A DNA stretch of 64,000 bases from an uncultured Lachnospiraceae bacterium (GTDB lineage: Bacteria > Bacillota > Clostridia > Lachnospirales > Lachnospiraceae). Below, one piece after another: positions 9,689 through 18,235 of this stretch. The stretch is taken from assembly GCA_910578335.1 (NCBI GenBank), contig CAJTPU010000015.1, forward strand, positions 7,414 through 71,413, read 5' to 3'. Made by a program: the position numbers and the translations under genes. Under the pieces are notes generated by a model. It saw only the letters and a program-made list of their open reading frames with translations. It did not search any database and was not told the DNA's origin. How positions within the stretch are numbered: the stretch's first letter is position 1; each line of letters opens with the position of its first letter.

Positions 9689-11176
9689 TTAAGCTAAACG
9701 CGCGCTGATTTCCGTCAGCCGGCGTATTTTTTCGATGACCTCATCGGTCAACATCTCCTCTGTCATTCGCCAGAGCCAGTTGCCTCCCAATGTGGAGGGC
9801 TTGTTGATTCTCGCCTCTTTGTCCAGTCCCAGATAGTCCTGCAGAGGAATGACACAGGTGTCGGCAACACTCATCATCGCCATGCGCACAAAATCCCAAT
9901 ATTTTTCCTTATCCGGCGTTGCCGCATTATTCATATATGCTTCCGCAAACGCCCTGCTCTCCTCGTCCAGTCCTTTGTACCACTGTACCAGCGTCTCATT
10001 GTCATGCGTCCCTGTGTAAACCACACAGTTCTTGTCATATGTATGAGGCAGATAGTCCGATTTTTCCCTCGGGTCAAAAGCAAACTCCAGCACTTTCATG
10101 CCCGGATAGCCGCTGTCCTCCAAAAGCCGCTCCACAGACTCCGTCAGAAAGCCCAAGTCCTCTGCGATAATCTCCTTCTCGCCCAGCCCGGCACGAAGCG
10201 CCCGAAACAGCTCCATACCCGGACCCTTCTCCCAGTGCCCGTACTCTGCCGTCTCATCCCCGTAGGGAATGCTGTAATACTCGTCAAAACCACGGAAATG
10301 GTCGATGCGCACCACATCATAAAGCATAAAGCAATGCTCCATTCTGCGGCGCCACCAGCGGTAGCCGCTCTGCCTGTGGTATTCCCAGCGGTAAAGGGGA
10401 TTCCCCCAAAGCTGTCCGGTCGCCGAAAAGGAATCCGGCGGACAGCCCGCCACCGCAGTCGGAAGGTACTCGCCGTCAAACTGAAACATTTCCGGATTTG
10501 CCCATGCATCGGAGGAGTCAAACGCCACATAGATGGGAATATCACCGATAATCCGTATCCCGTTTGCGTTTGCATATTGTTTCAGCTTCCTCCATTGTCC
10601 AAAAAATACAAACTGCAGATACTTATAAAATTCAATGTCAAAATAGCATTCACGCCGGTAGTAATCCATCGCAAAGGACCAGCGTTTCCTGATGTCCTCC
10701 GCCCATTCGTTCCACGCTGCGCCGTCAAAACGCTCCTTGACCGCCATGAAAAGGGCATAATCCTCCAGCCAGTCTGCATTCTCCGCCACAAAACGCAAAA
10801 ACTCCTGATTTTCCGCGATACGGCTGCGCCCGTATGCCAGCCGCAGCAGGCGAAAACGCTGCCGGTACTGCTTTTCATAGTCAATCTCTACCGGATTGCC
10901 GCCAAAGTCAAACGCTTCACATTCTTCTTTTGTCAGCAGACCCTCTTCCACCAGCGCCTCAGGGTCTATAAAATAGGGATTGCCTGCAAAAGAGGAAAAC
11001 GACTGATAAGGCGAATCCCCATAGCTTGTAGGAGACAGCGGCAAAATCTGCCAATAGCTCTGTCCCGCCTCCACCAGTTTGTCAATAAATGCATACGCTT
11101 CCTTTGAAAAACAGCCTATGCCGTATTTTGACGGCAGGCTTGCCACCGGAAGCAGAATCCCGCTTGCTCTTTTCAT
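9689..11176 (-). CDS. malQ: 4-alpha-glucanotransferase (amylomaltase, GH77)
   Basis: A 495-residue GH77 enzyme that moves alpha-1,4-glucan segments between maltodextrins and releases glucose. The three catalytic residues are visible: nucleophile D292 in RIDHFRGF, acid/base E339 in AEDLGF and D392 in GTHDNET. The N-terminus GILLPVASLPSKYGIG and the loop YGDSPYQSFSSFAGNPYFID are characteristic. It begins 16 bp after the pullulanase stop, so the two are probably co-transcribed. A paralogue with the same length lies at 57987-59474. Confidence 0.96.
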   Translation of the reverse strand: MKRASGILLPVASLPSKYGIGCFSKEAYAFIDKLVEAGQSYWQILPLSPTSYGDSPYQSFSSFAGNPYFIDPEALVEEGLLTKEECEAFDFGGNPVEIDYEKQYRQRFRLLRLAYGRSRIAENQEFLRFVAENADWLEDYALFMAVKERFDGAAWNEWAEDIRKRWSFAMDYYRRECYFDIEFYKYLQFVFFGQWRKLKQYANANGIRIIGDIPIYVAFDSSDAWANPEMFQFDGEYLPTAVAGCPPDSFSATGQLWGNPLYRWEYHRQSGYRWWRRRMEHCFMLYDVVRIDHFRGFDEYYSIPYGDETAEYGHWEKGPGMELFRALRAGLGEKEIIAEDLGFLTESVERLLEDSGYPGMKVLEFAFDPREKSDYLPHTYDKNCVVYTGTHDNETLVQWYKGLDEESRAFAEAYMNNAATPDKEKYWDFVRMAMMSVADTCVIPLQDYLGLDKEARINKPSTLGGNWLWRMTEEMLTDEVIEKIRRLTEISARLA

Positions 11177-11192
11177 GTGTCCGGTTCCTTTC

Positions 11193-13118
11193 CTATTCTA
11201 TCAGGGCGAGCATCATACCGCTGTGCGCCGCCACCACAACCTCTTTTTCTTCTGTGTGCAGAACTCTCCGCAAATCCGCCGCCTCCGCATCGACCAAAAC
11301 CGCCCATCTTCCTTCCGGAAGCCGAAAAGGATAATCCTCCGAATCAGCGTTATAAATCACCAGCAGCTCTTCCACGCCCTCTTCAGAGGCGCTTCTATTG
11401 TCCACGCGGAACGATACCACACCGCTCTTGTATATTTTTTTCTCCGTAATGCGCGTGGATGCAGATGCCGATTTGTCGCACAGCCCGGGCAGCTTTTTGC
11501 GCAGGCGTATCAGCCCCTTGTAATATTCTACCAGCTCTTTGTACTCCACCGACTGGCTCCATTTTAACATATTAATTTCAGGAAGGGAATTGTAGCTGTT
11601 TCCTTCGCCCCATTTGGTTCTTCCAAACTCTTCTCCCGCCTGCATAAACAAATTGCCCTGACAGGTGAAATAGATAAATGCCGCCAGCTTGTTGGCAGAA
11701 AGCACATCTTCATATTTCTTTTCAAACTCAGGCTTCTCATGCATGGAATACACCAGCTTATCCCAGAGGGTAAAATTGTCATGTGCAGACACATAGTTGA
11801 TTATCTGGGCGCAGCTCTTCGGCATAAAGCACGTGCCGCCGTCCCGCCAGCCGGTTACCGCAAACAAAAGCAGTGCTTCCAGACCGGAGCCGCCGTTCAC
11901 AAACCCGGGCTCTTTCTCGTCAAACACATGCCCTTTAATCACGTCTCTGGTATCATCACTAAAAATACCAATACCGTCATCAAGGCTCTCCGTATTTTCC
12001 TTTAGCGCCGCGCTTGTGCCATCCTCCATAGGAGACGTATCCGCCCGCCACGGTTCCCCGTACAAAAGCTTTTCCCCTTCCCCGAATTCCGCGTTTAACT
12101 CGCGCCGTATCCGGTTCATCAGCTCCACCGTCAGAAGCCCCATCAGGTCAAAGCGAAAGCCGTCTATATGATATTCTTTCGCCCAGTACATCACGGAATC
12201 CACAATATAATTATCGACCATCGCCCTGCCGGCTGCAATGTCGTTGCCGCAGGCGGAACCGTCCGAAAGACTGCCGTCCTCCCTGTGCCGGTAGTAATAC
12301 CCCGGCACCATGCGCTGCAGCCACGAATCCTCGCTGTAGGTGTGGTTGTATACCACGTCCATCACCACCCGTATGCCATTTTTGTGCAGAGCCTGCACCA
12401 TCTCTTTACACTCTCTGATTCTGACCGTCCCATCCGACACATCCGTCGCATAGGAGCCCTCCGGTACATTATAGTTTAACGGGTCGTAGCCCCAGTTGTA
12501 CTGCCCGTCGCTTCCCGCCTCGTCCACGGAGCCATAGTCAAAAAACGGCAGCAGATGCACATGGGTAATGCCAAGCTCTTTTAAATAGTCCATACAGGTC
12601 GGATACTTTCCGTTTGTCCCCTGCACTGTAAATGCCTTGTACTTTCCGCGGTAGATTTCCGGTATTCCGCTTTCTTTATCATAAGAGAAATCTTTAATAT
12701 GAAGTTCGTATATAATCTGCTCTTTTTCTGCCGCGGGCGCCTTATCCTCCCTAAATCCTTCCGGGTCGGTGCGCTTTAAGTCCACCACCATACTCTTTCG
12801 CCCATTGCAGTTGCAGCCCGTTGCGTACGGGTCTGCCGTTCGCAGCTTCTTTTCCTCGATATGCACAAGATAGTCATAATACATACCGTGCAGGTTTTCC
12901 GTAAATGCCTGTTTCCATACGCCCTTATCTTCCGGTTCCATTTCCTTTATGACGCACGCTTCTTCGCCGTCATTGCGGTAAAGCCGCAGCTCAATCTTTT
13001 GGGCAAAGGGACTCCATACCTTAAAAACCGTCCCTTCCTCCGTACAGCGAACCCCCAAATCCTTTCCGTCATACCTAAACCGCTCATCAAAATCTTCTCC
13101 GTTAAAAAAGGTCTTCAC
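11193..13118 (-). CDS. pulA: Type I pullulanase (GH13)
   Basis: A 641-residue alpha-1,6-debranching enzyme. The pullulanase I signature YNWGYDP lies at 207-213. The GH13 conserved regions are present: VVMDVVYNHTY near 251, nucleophile D324 in DGFRFDLMG, acid/base E355 in LYGEPW, and H446/D447 in NYVSAHDN. An N-terminal CBM48-like beta domain covers roughly residues 15-110. There is no signal peptide, so it works on imported maltodextrins. The start is GTG, 4 nt after GGAGTGAGG. It follows a terminator after malG by about 40 bp and precedes malQ. Confidence 0.94.
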   Translation of the reverse strand: MKTFFNGEDFDERFRYDGKDLGVRCTEEGTVFKVWSPFAQKIELRLYRNDGEEACVIKEMEPEDKGVWKQAFTENLHGMYYDYLVHIEEKKLRTADPYATGCNCNGRKSMVVDLKRTDPEGFREDKAPAAEKEQIIYELHIKDFSYDKESGIPEIYRGKYKAFTVQGTNGKYPTCMDYLKELGITHVHLLPFFDYGSVDEAGSDGQYNWGYDPLNYNVPEGSYATDVSDGTVRIRECKEMVQALHKNGIRVVMDVVYNHTYSEDSWLQRMVPGYYYRHREDGSLSDGSACGNDIAAGRAMVDNYIVDSVMYWAKEYHIDGFRFDLMGLLTVELMNRIRRELNAEFGEGEKLLYGEPWRADTSPMEDGTSAALKENTESLDDGIGIFSDDTRDVIKGHVFDEKEPGFVNGGSGLEALLLFAVTGWRDGGTCFMPKSCAQIINYVSAHDNFTLWDKLVYSMHEKPEFEKKYEDVLSANKLAAFIYFTCQGNLFMQAGEEFGRTKWGEGNSYNSLPEINMLKWSQSVEYKELVEYYKGLIRLRKKLPGLCDKSASASTRITEKKIYKSGVVSFRVDNRSASEEGVEELLVIYNADSEDYPFRLPEGRWAVLVDAEAADLRRVLHTEEKEVVVAAHSGMMLALIE

Positions 13119-13161
13119 AATTCCTCACTCCTAAGACAGGGCAAAACCCTCAGTTTTAAAA

Positions 13162-13194
13162 AGCTGCCGCAAAATAGACGTTCTCGCGGCAGCT
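13162..13194 (-). terminator. Rho-independent terminator after malG
   Basis: Perfect 9-bp arms (AGCTGCCGC / GCGGCAGCT) around a 15-nt loop, followed on the minus strand by TTTTTAAAA. It separates the importer genes from pulA; no strong promoter is visible in the 43 bp beyond it, so pulA may depend on partial read-through. Confidence 0.78.
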
Positions 13195-13221
13195 CCTCTT
13201 TGTATTTTTTCTTGTAGACAA

Positions 13222-14073
13222 TCAGCCCTTTACGGCTCCCGATACGCCTTCCACATAACACTTCTGCGTCATCAGGAAGAGAATCGCTATCGGTATGGAA
13301 ATCACAACACAGCCGGCATAGAACTGCGTATAATAATATTCCACAAATTCCTTTTCCAGCATATTCCACAAGCCGATTGCAATGGTATAATAAGGCGTTT
13401 CATTGCCCATGATAACTTTTGCAAAGATGTAGTCCACCCAGGGACCCATAAACGCCGTCAGCAGCGTATAGGTGATAATCGGCTTTGACATGGGAATCGT
13501 CACATGGATAAAGGTATCCCATTTGGTTGCGCCATCTATATAAGCCGCCTCATCGATGGTCTTAGGGATTGTATCAAAAAATCCTTTCGCCATGTAAAAG
13601 CCGAGCCCCGCACCGCCGGAGTAGACCAGCACAAGCGCTACCTGCTTTAAAACGCCCGTCTCCAAAAAGCCTAAACCCTTTAAGATATAGTACACGGCAA
13701 TCATGGACATAAAGCCCGGGAACATGCCGAGTATCAGTGCAACGTTCATAAAGGGCTTGCGCATCTTAAAGCGCAGGCGGCTCATAACATAGGAAACGCA
13801 AAGTACAAAGAACGCGGAAAGCAGCGTACTGAATATGGCAATGATAAGTGTATTCATAAACCATCTAGGAAAATCAACACCGCTGTTTCCATGGAACAAA
13901 TTTTTATAATTATCCAGCGTAAAGCCTCTGGGCCATATATAGCTCTTGTAAGAACCGCCTTCCTTACGGAATGAGGTCAGTATCACGTAGAAAATCGGCA
14001 AAACCCAGATAACGCTGAGGATAGCCAGCAGCACATGGCAGGCTGAATTGGTAATAAATCTCTTCGCTCTCAT
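13222..14073 (-). CDS. malG: Maltodextrin ABC transporter permease
   Basis: A 283-residue MalG-type permease with six predicted helices and an EAA loop (DEAAYIDGATKWDTFIHVTIP). It pairs with MalF to form the maltodextrin channel. Its ATG overlaps the malF stop by one base (TAATG), which indicates translational coupling. The position between malF and the pullulanase gene and the similarity to Firmicute MalG proteins support a maltodextrin substrate. Confidence 0.92.
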   Translation of the reverse strand: MRAKRFITNSACHVLLAILSVIWVLPIFYVILTSFRKEGGSYKSYIWPRGFTLDNYKNLFHGNSGVDFPRWFMNTLIIAIFSTLLSAFFVLCVSYVMSRLRFKMRKPFMNVALILGMFPGFMSMIAVYYILKGLGFLETGVLKQVALVLVYSGGAGLGFYMAKGFFDTIPKTIDEAAYIDGATKWDTFIHVTIPMSKPIITYTLLTAFMGPWVDYIFAKVIMGNETPYYTIAIGLWNMLEKEFVEYYYTQFYAGCVVISIPIAILFLMTQKCYVEGVSGAVKG

Positions 14074-15467
14074 TATTGGAATGCCCCCTCATCTTTATAA
14101 GCACCGGTTCGACGGTAAGTCAACAGTGACAAAACGGCAAGGATAATAAATACCAAAATACCGATAACGGCACCCAGATTGTAGTCCTTCTGCGTAATCG
14201 TCAGGCGGTAGAGCCAGGTAACCAGCAAATCCGTCTTTCCTGCGTAGTAGTAATCCAAAGAATCGGGACCACCGCCGGACAACAGGAAGATTACGTTAAA
14301 GTTATTGATATTGCCCGTAAAGGACGTTATCAGGTTGGGTGTCATAACAAAGAGCATATAGGGCAGCGTAATTTTTCTAAAGATGGTCGGCGCGCTTGCA
14401 CCGTCAATCTTTGCCGCCTCGTAAAGCTCCGCCGGAATGTTCTGCAGAATACCCGTTGTGGACAGCATGGTAAAAGGCACGCCTATCCAGATATTGATGC
14501 AGATAATGGTAATCTTTGCATACAGCGGATTGGTAAAGAACGGTATGGATTCCGTCATGCCAATCACGCCCAGCTCCCTCAGGATTACGTTTACGGGACC
14601 GTTCGCATTGAAGATAGTCCTCATGCTGAGCAGGGTTACAAACTGCGGAACCGCCACGGACAGCACGAACATAAATCTCCAGAAGCCCTTGCCCCTCGTT
14701 CCCTTGCGGTTAATCAGAAGCGCCAGCAAGAGACCTAAGATAAAACAGCTTACCGTTGCAAATACCGCCCAGATTAAGGTCCATGTCAGAACCGGCCAGA
14801 AGGTTGACGCCAGCTTGCTTCCCTGTGAAAACATAGCCGCAAAATTGTCAAGCCCCACCCAGGAGAACAAGGTTCCGGGCGGCTGGTGGTTGTGGTCATA
14901 GCTGGTAAATGCAATCAGAATCATGAATATCAGCGGTACAATGGTAAAACAGAGAATACCGATGATGGGAAATGCAAGCAGGAACGCATGCAGGTTCTCC
15001 TCCTGCAGCGAACGCAAATCATCCCTGAAATTCGGCACCTTCAAGCCCTTTTCCTTACGGAACTGCGTACAGTACGCACTCTTTCCCGACATGCAGGCAA
15101 CAAAGATAATTGCTGCGGTCAGTACAAAGGTAATCACGCCGTACAGCAGGCAGAGCATGGAGTTGTCGCCCGCGGTGTACTCGTAAATCCCCAGCGCCTC
15201 GTTGTACGTCTGCCCCTGCTCCACTGTGCCTAAGGTGATAAAGTTACCAATCGCGCCGATTCCAAAGGAAATCATATAGGCGATGTAGCCGACTTCAATG
15301 GCAAGAAACAAAATGCCTCTTACAATCTGTTTGTTTATAATGTTTCCAAGCCCGAATATAAAGAAGGAAAGTCTCGTGACGATATTACCCTTTTTGAAGG
15401 ACTCAGAAACCTTGATATCGGCCGGTCTGCGCGCAGCAGACCGGTCCTTTTTCTTAAATATCCCCAT
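14073..15467 (-). CDS. malF: Maltodextrin ABC transporter permease
   Basis: A 464-residue MalF-type permease, longer than the usual 300 because of an N-terminal extension of about 170 residues with additional helices (segments ILFLAIEVGYIAYMISFG and MLCLLYGVITFVLTAAIIFV). The C-terminal part carries the permease core and EAA loop (YEAAKIDGASAPTIFRKITLPY). The long extension is typical of Firmicute maltodextrin MalF. GGGGGAGG lies 7 nt before the ATG. It follows malE by 22 bp. Confidence 0.92.
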   Translation of the reverse strand: MGIFKKKDRSAARRPADIKVSESFKKGNIVTRLSFFIFGLGNIINKQIVRGILFLAIEVGYIAYMISFGIGAIGNFITLGTVEQGQTYNEALGIYEYTAGDNSMLCLLYGVITFVLTAAIIFVACMSGKSAYCTQFRKEKGLKVPNFRDDLRSLQEENLHAFLLAFPIIGILCFTIVPLIFMILIAFTSYDHNHQPPGTLFSWVGLDNFAAMFSQGSKLASTFWPVLTWTLIWAVFATVSCFILGLLLALLINRKGTRGKGFWRFMFVLSVAVPQFVTLLSMRTIFNANGPVNVILRELGVIGMTESIPFFTNPLYAKITIICINIWIGVPFTMLSTTGILQNIPAELYEAAKIDGASAPTIFRKITLPYMLFVMTPNLITSFTGNINNFNVIFLLSGGGPDSLDYYYAGKTDLLVTWLYRLTITQKDYNLGAVIGILVFIILAVLSLLTYRRTGAYKDEGAFQ

Positions 15468-15489
15468 TCTGGAACCTCCCCCTCAGGCT

Positions 15490-16797
15490 TTATTCAGCCG
15501 TCATAGAATTTACAAAGTTATCCAGCTTCTCCTGTACATTGTCCTTTGTAATTTCTCCACTTCTGATTTCGGTAGGAATTGCATTTGCATAGGTCCAGTA
15601 TCTTGCACTGAATACGGAGTTTGCAGGCTGTGCAACACTCGCCATATTCGCTTCATTTACGATTACGGTTGCCATCGGGTCCGCTTTTACCGCGTCGCTG
15701 TTGCCTGCTGCGATATTAGCAGGAATCTGTGCAGACTTCTCATATCTCAAAACCTGATTTTCCTCGTTGCCAAGGAATGCTGCGAATGCAACTGCTGCAG
15801 CCATGTTCTGAGATGCTGCGTTGACACCGATACACTTAGAGCCGTAGAAGCCTAAGAGCTGGTAGTCGTTGCCGTCCGAATTGAAGGTAGGAATCACAGC
15901 CATGCCAAGGTCGTCGCCAAGGATACCTTTGTACAGGTCATATTCCCAGGAGCCGCCGAACCATGCGCCGATTCTGTGGTCCTCAGCCAGCTCGGAAACG
16001 GAAATTTCACCCTCGTATGCACACTTCTTGTTGTTAATCAAATCAATCAGGTAATTGGTAACTGCAACACCGGTTGCATTGTTCCAGTCAACGCCTGCGG
16101 ATAAATCGCTTCCTTCCGGTCCAAAGATGCTTAAGCCTGCGCCGTAGTAGTAGCAGCCCAGTTTCCAGCCGCCTGCGGACTCAAAGTAGAAGTTGTATAC
16201 ATTATCTGCAGTTTCCTTCGCCATAATCTTCTCTAAGGAAGTAATGTCGTCCTCGCCAAGGATTGTCTTGTCATAGAACATAAAGAAGGTATTGTGGGTA
16301 AAAGGAATGCCGTACAGAGCGCCGTCTACAACAGCGGTTGCCACTACGGACTCTGCGATGGTGTCTTTTACCATCTCCTCGGTGCTGCCGCCAAGTCTTG
16401 CGATTGCGCCTGCCTCTACCATCTGCGGAAGCTGGTCGCTTGCAAACATAAATACGTCTGCTGCAGCATTCACGTCTCTTAATACGTTCTCAGCGCACTT
16501 ATCCTCGCCGACAATTTCTGTTGTCCATGTAATGTTCCATTCCGGATGTGCAGCAGCAAAAGCAGCCTGCTGCTCTTCCATAATGCCGGTGTCCACCTGA
16601 TTCTGCGGGCACCATACTTTCAAAGTGATATCAGTAACATCACCTGAAGGTGTTGTGTTATTGTCTCCTCCGGCGTTGCTTTCCTGCGTCGGTGTGGAGC
16701 CTCCATTGTTTGTCGCAGGGTCCTTCTTGTCCCCGCAGCCTGCAAGCGATGTAACAGCCATTGCTGTTACCAGCAGTGCAACTAACAGCTTTTTCAT
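15490..16797 (-). CDS. malE: Maltodextrin-binding lipoprotein
   Basis: A 435-residue solute-binding protein with signal peptide and lipobox LAGC (lipidated Cys21), then an acidic/Asn/Gly-rich linker. The mature part resembles maltose-binding proteins (WCPQNQVDTGIMEEQ; ADVFMFASDQLPQMVEAGAI; GIPFTHNTFFMFYDK). It is the first gene of malEFG, with an AGGAGGAGA ribosome site, and its biased codon use suggests high expression. The region upstream carries a promoter and three GTTTC-type boxes next to a divergent LacI gene. Confidence 0.93.
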   Translation of the reverse strand: MKKLLVALLVTAMAVTSLAGCGDKKDPATNNGGSTPTQESNAGGDNNTTPSGDVTDITLKVWCPQNQVDTGIMEEQQAAFAAAHPEWNITWTTEIVGEDKCAENVLRDVNAAADVFMFASDQLPQMVEAGAIARLGGSTEEMVKDTIAESVVATAVVDGALYGIPFTHNTFFMFYDKTILGEDDITSLEKIMAKETADNVYNFYFESAGGWKLGCYYYGAGLSIFGPEGSDLSAGVDWNNATGVAVTNYLIDLINNKKCAYEGEISVSELAEDHRIGAWFGGSWEYDLYKGILGDDLGMAVIPTFNSDGNDYQLLGFYGSKCIGVNAASQNMAAAVAFAAFLGNEENQVLRYEKSAQIPANIAAGNSDAVKADPMATVIVNEANMASVAQPANSVFSARYWTYANAIPTEIRSGEITKDNVQEKLDNFVNSMTAE

Positions 16798-16858
16798 TTC
16801 TTTCTCCTCCTTAAAATTAAGTATGTAATAATTGATTCGCTATGTTTCGCTTATTAGC

Positions 16859-16887
16859 ATACTACCATACCATTTCTAATCGGTCAA
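16859..16887 (-). promoter_or_regulatory. malE promoter
   Basis: On the minus strand TTGACC, 17 nt, TAGTAT, about 60 bp before malE. The GTTTC boxes lie 68-115 bp upstream of the -35. Confidence 0.7.
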
Positions 16888-16954
16888 CCAGATTTTTATG
16901 CATATTCACCATAAATAATGTCTATTTTTGTATTTATTGTACACTTTGCCGATT

Positions 16955-17002
16955 GTTTCTAAACTTTTTTCGTATTTTGTTTCGAAACTTTTGTTTCGAA
17001 TT
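16955..17002. promoter_or_regulatory. Three GTTTC-type palindromic boxes, candidate LacI/MalR operators
   Basis: GTTTCTAAAC (16955-16964), the perfect palindrome GTTTCGAAAC (16979-16988) and GTTTCGAATT (16993-17002). Two have the central CG usual for LacI-family operators. They sit between malE and the divergent LacI gene; no such cluster was noticed elsewhere in the window. Confidence 0.5.
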
Positions 17003-17135
17003 TTTCGTACCGCCTGCGTCGGAATCTTTTCACAAAAACGCCACACAGCGCTTGCCGTAACGGTTTGGCGCACAGATTGTCCTTCCATTGGGACGCTCCT
17101 GCCAGTGGGACAGGTACAAAGTTTAGTAACCTTGC

Positions 17136-17164
17136 TTGTGTTTCACCCTTTCTCTTGTTATAAT
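17136..17164 (+). promoter_or_regulatory. Promoter of the LacI-type regulator gene
   Basis: TTGTGT, 17 nt, TATAAT, ending 59 bp before the regulator start codon. Confidence 0.65.
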
Positions 17165-17223
17165 CAATTCATAGGCAAAAACCTTTTTTGTCATCTTTAA
17201 CAAATTTTCCGGGAGGGCTCCGT

Positions 17224-18222
17224 ATGGCTACCATTAATGATATTGCCCAAAAGCTTGGCATTTCCAAAAGCACGGTTTCTAAGGGGTTAAATAATGCTAC
17301 CGATATAAGCGACGAGATGCGCAGGCAGATTCTGGAGACAGCCGTGGAACTTGGCTATGTCAATAAGCGTATGCAGAAACGGGAAAAGAAAATCTGTATT
17401 CTTGTGGAAAATATGGAGTACGATACCCCCAATCAATTCGGACATGACATTGTGCTGGGTTTTAAGCAGATGGCTGAACCCGAAGGCTGGGCGGTGGACG
17501 TCATTCCCATCAGCATCAATATGCAGAAGTTAAATCCCTACAGTGTTTTTATGCTGCAGCAGGGCTATCAGGCTTCCTTTATACTCGGACTGTCTCTTTT
17601 AGACCCCTGGATGCAGGAGCTTCGAACCGCCAAGATGCCTACCGTACTCTACGACAATTATATCAAGGACAATCCCTGCATCGCCTCCGTGGGCTGCGAC
17701 AATCAGGAAGGCTTTGATTTGGCTGTACGCCATCTGGCAAAGCTGGGACACAAAAAAATCGGGCTCATATCAGGCCCGCTGGATTCTTATATTTTGAAAG
17801 CACGCTATCACGCTTATCTCAACGCTTTGGAAAAGTACGGGCTGGAAATCAACGAAGACTACATCGGACTTGGTTATTATGTATCGGAATCCACCCGCAA
17901 ATATATTCCCAAGCTGTTGGAGCAGGGCGTCACCGCCATTCTTTTTTCCCACGACGTGCGCGCCATTTCCGCCATTGCGGAGTTTGACGACAGGGATATC
18001 CGTATCCCCGACGATATCAGCATCGTGGGCTTCGACGACCTGCCCATGACCGCGTACACGACGCCGCCCCTCACCACGGTCAGGCAGGACAGGATTGCCC
18101 TTGGGCAATGCGGCTTTTATGCGCTCTCCTGCCTGCTCAACCATGTGTCCATCGGTTCCATACTGTTACGGGCGCCGCTCATCATCAGAGGCTCTACCGG
18201 TCCTGCGCCCCAAAAGGAATAA
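17224..18222 (+). CDS. LacI-family regulator, probable maltose regulator
   Basis: About 332 residues: an N-terminal LacI helix-turn-helix (ATINDIAQKLGISKSTVSKG) and a periplasmic-binding-like effector domain (LGHKKIGLISGP; ISIVGFDDLPMTAYTTPPLTTV). The start at 17224 is chosen because GGGAGG lies 7 nt upstream and the protein then begins MATINDIA; the frame is open to 17188. It is divergent from malEFG and would be expected to sense maltodextrin or glucose signals and bind the GTTTC boxes between them. It is convergent with the GH31 gene, only 13 bp apart, without an obvious terminator. Confidence 0.9.
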   Translation: MATINDIAQKLGISKSTVSKGLNNATDISDEMRRQILETAVELGYVNKRMQKREKKICILVENMEYDTPNQFGHDIVLGFKQMAEPEGWAVDVIPISINMQKLNPYSVFMLQQGYQASFILGLSLLDPWMQELRTAKMPTVLYDNYIKDNPCIASVGCDNQEGFDLAVRHLAKLGHKKIGLISGPLDSYILKARYHAYLNALEKYGLEINEDYIGLGYYVSESTRKYIPKLLEQGVTAILFSHDVRAISAIAEFDDRDIRIPDDISIVGFDDLPMTAYTTPPLTTVRQDRIALGQCGFYALSCLLNHVSIGSILLRAPLIIRGSTGPAPQKE

Positions 18223-18235
18223 GGAGGTTTTTCGT

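Noticed and set aside
10004..11107. Plus-strand 367-codon frame
   Set aside because: Antisense to malQ; its composition (Arg/His/Pro-rich) is that of a shadow frame. A similar 262-codon shadow lies over malQ2 at 57960-58748.
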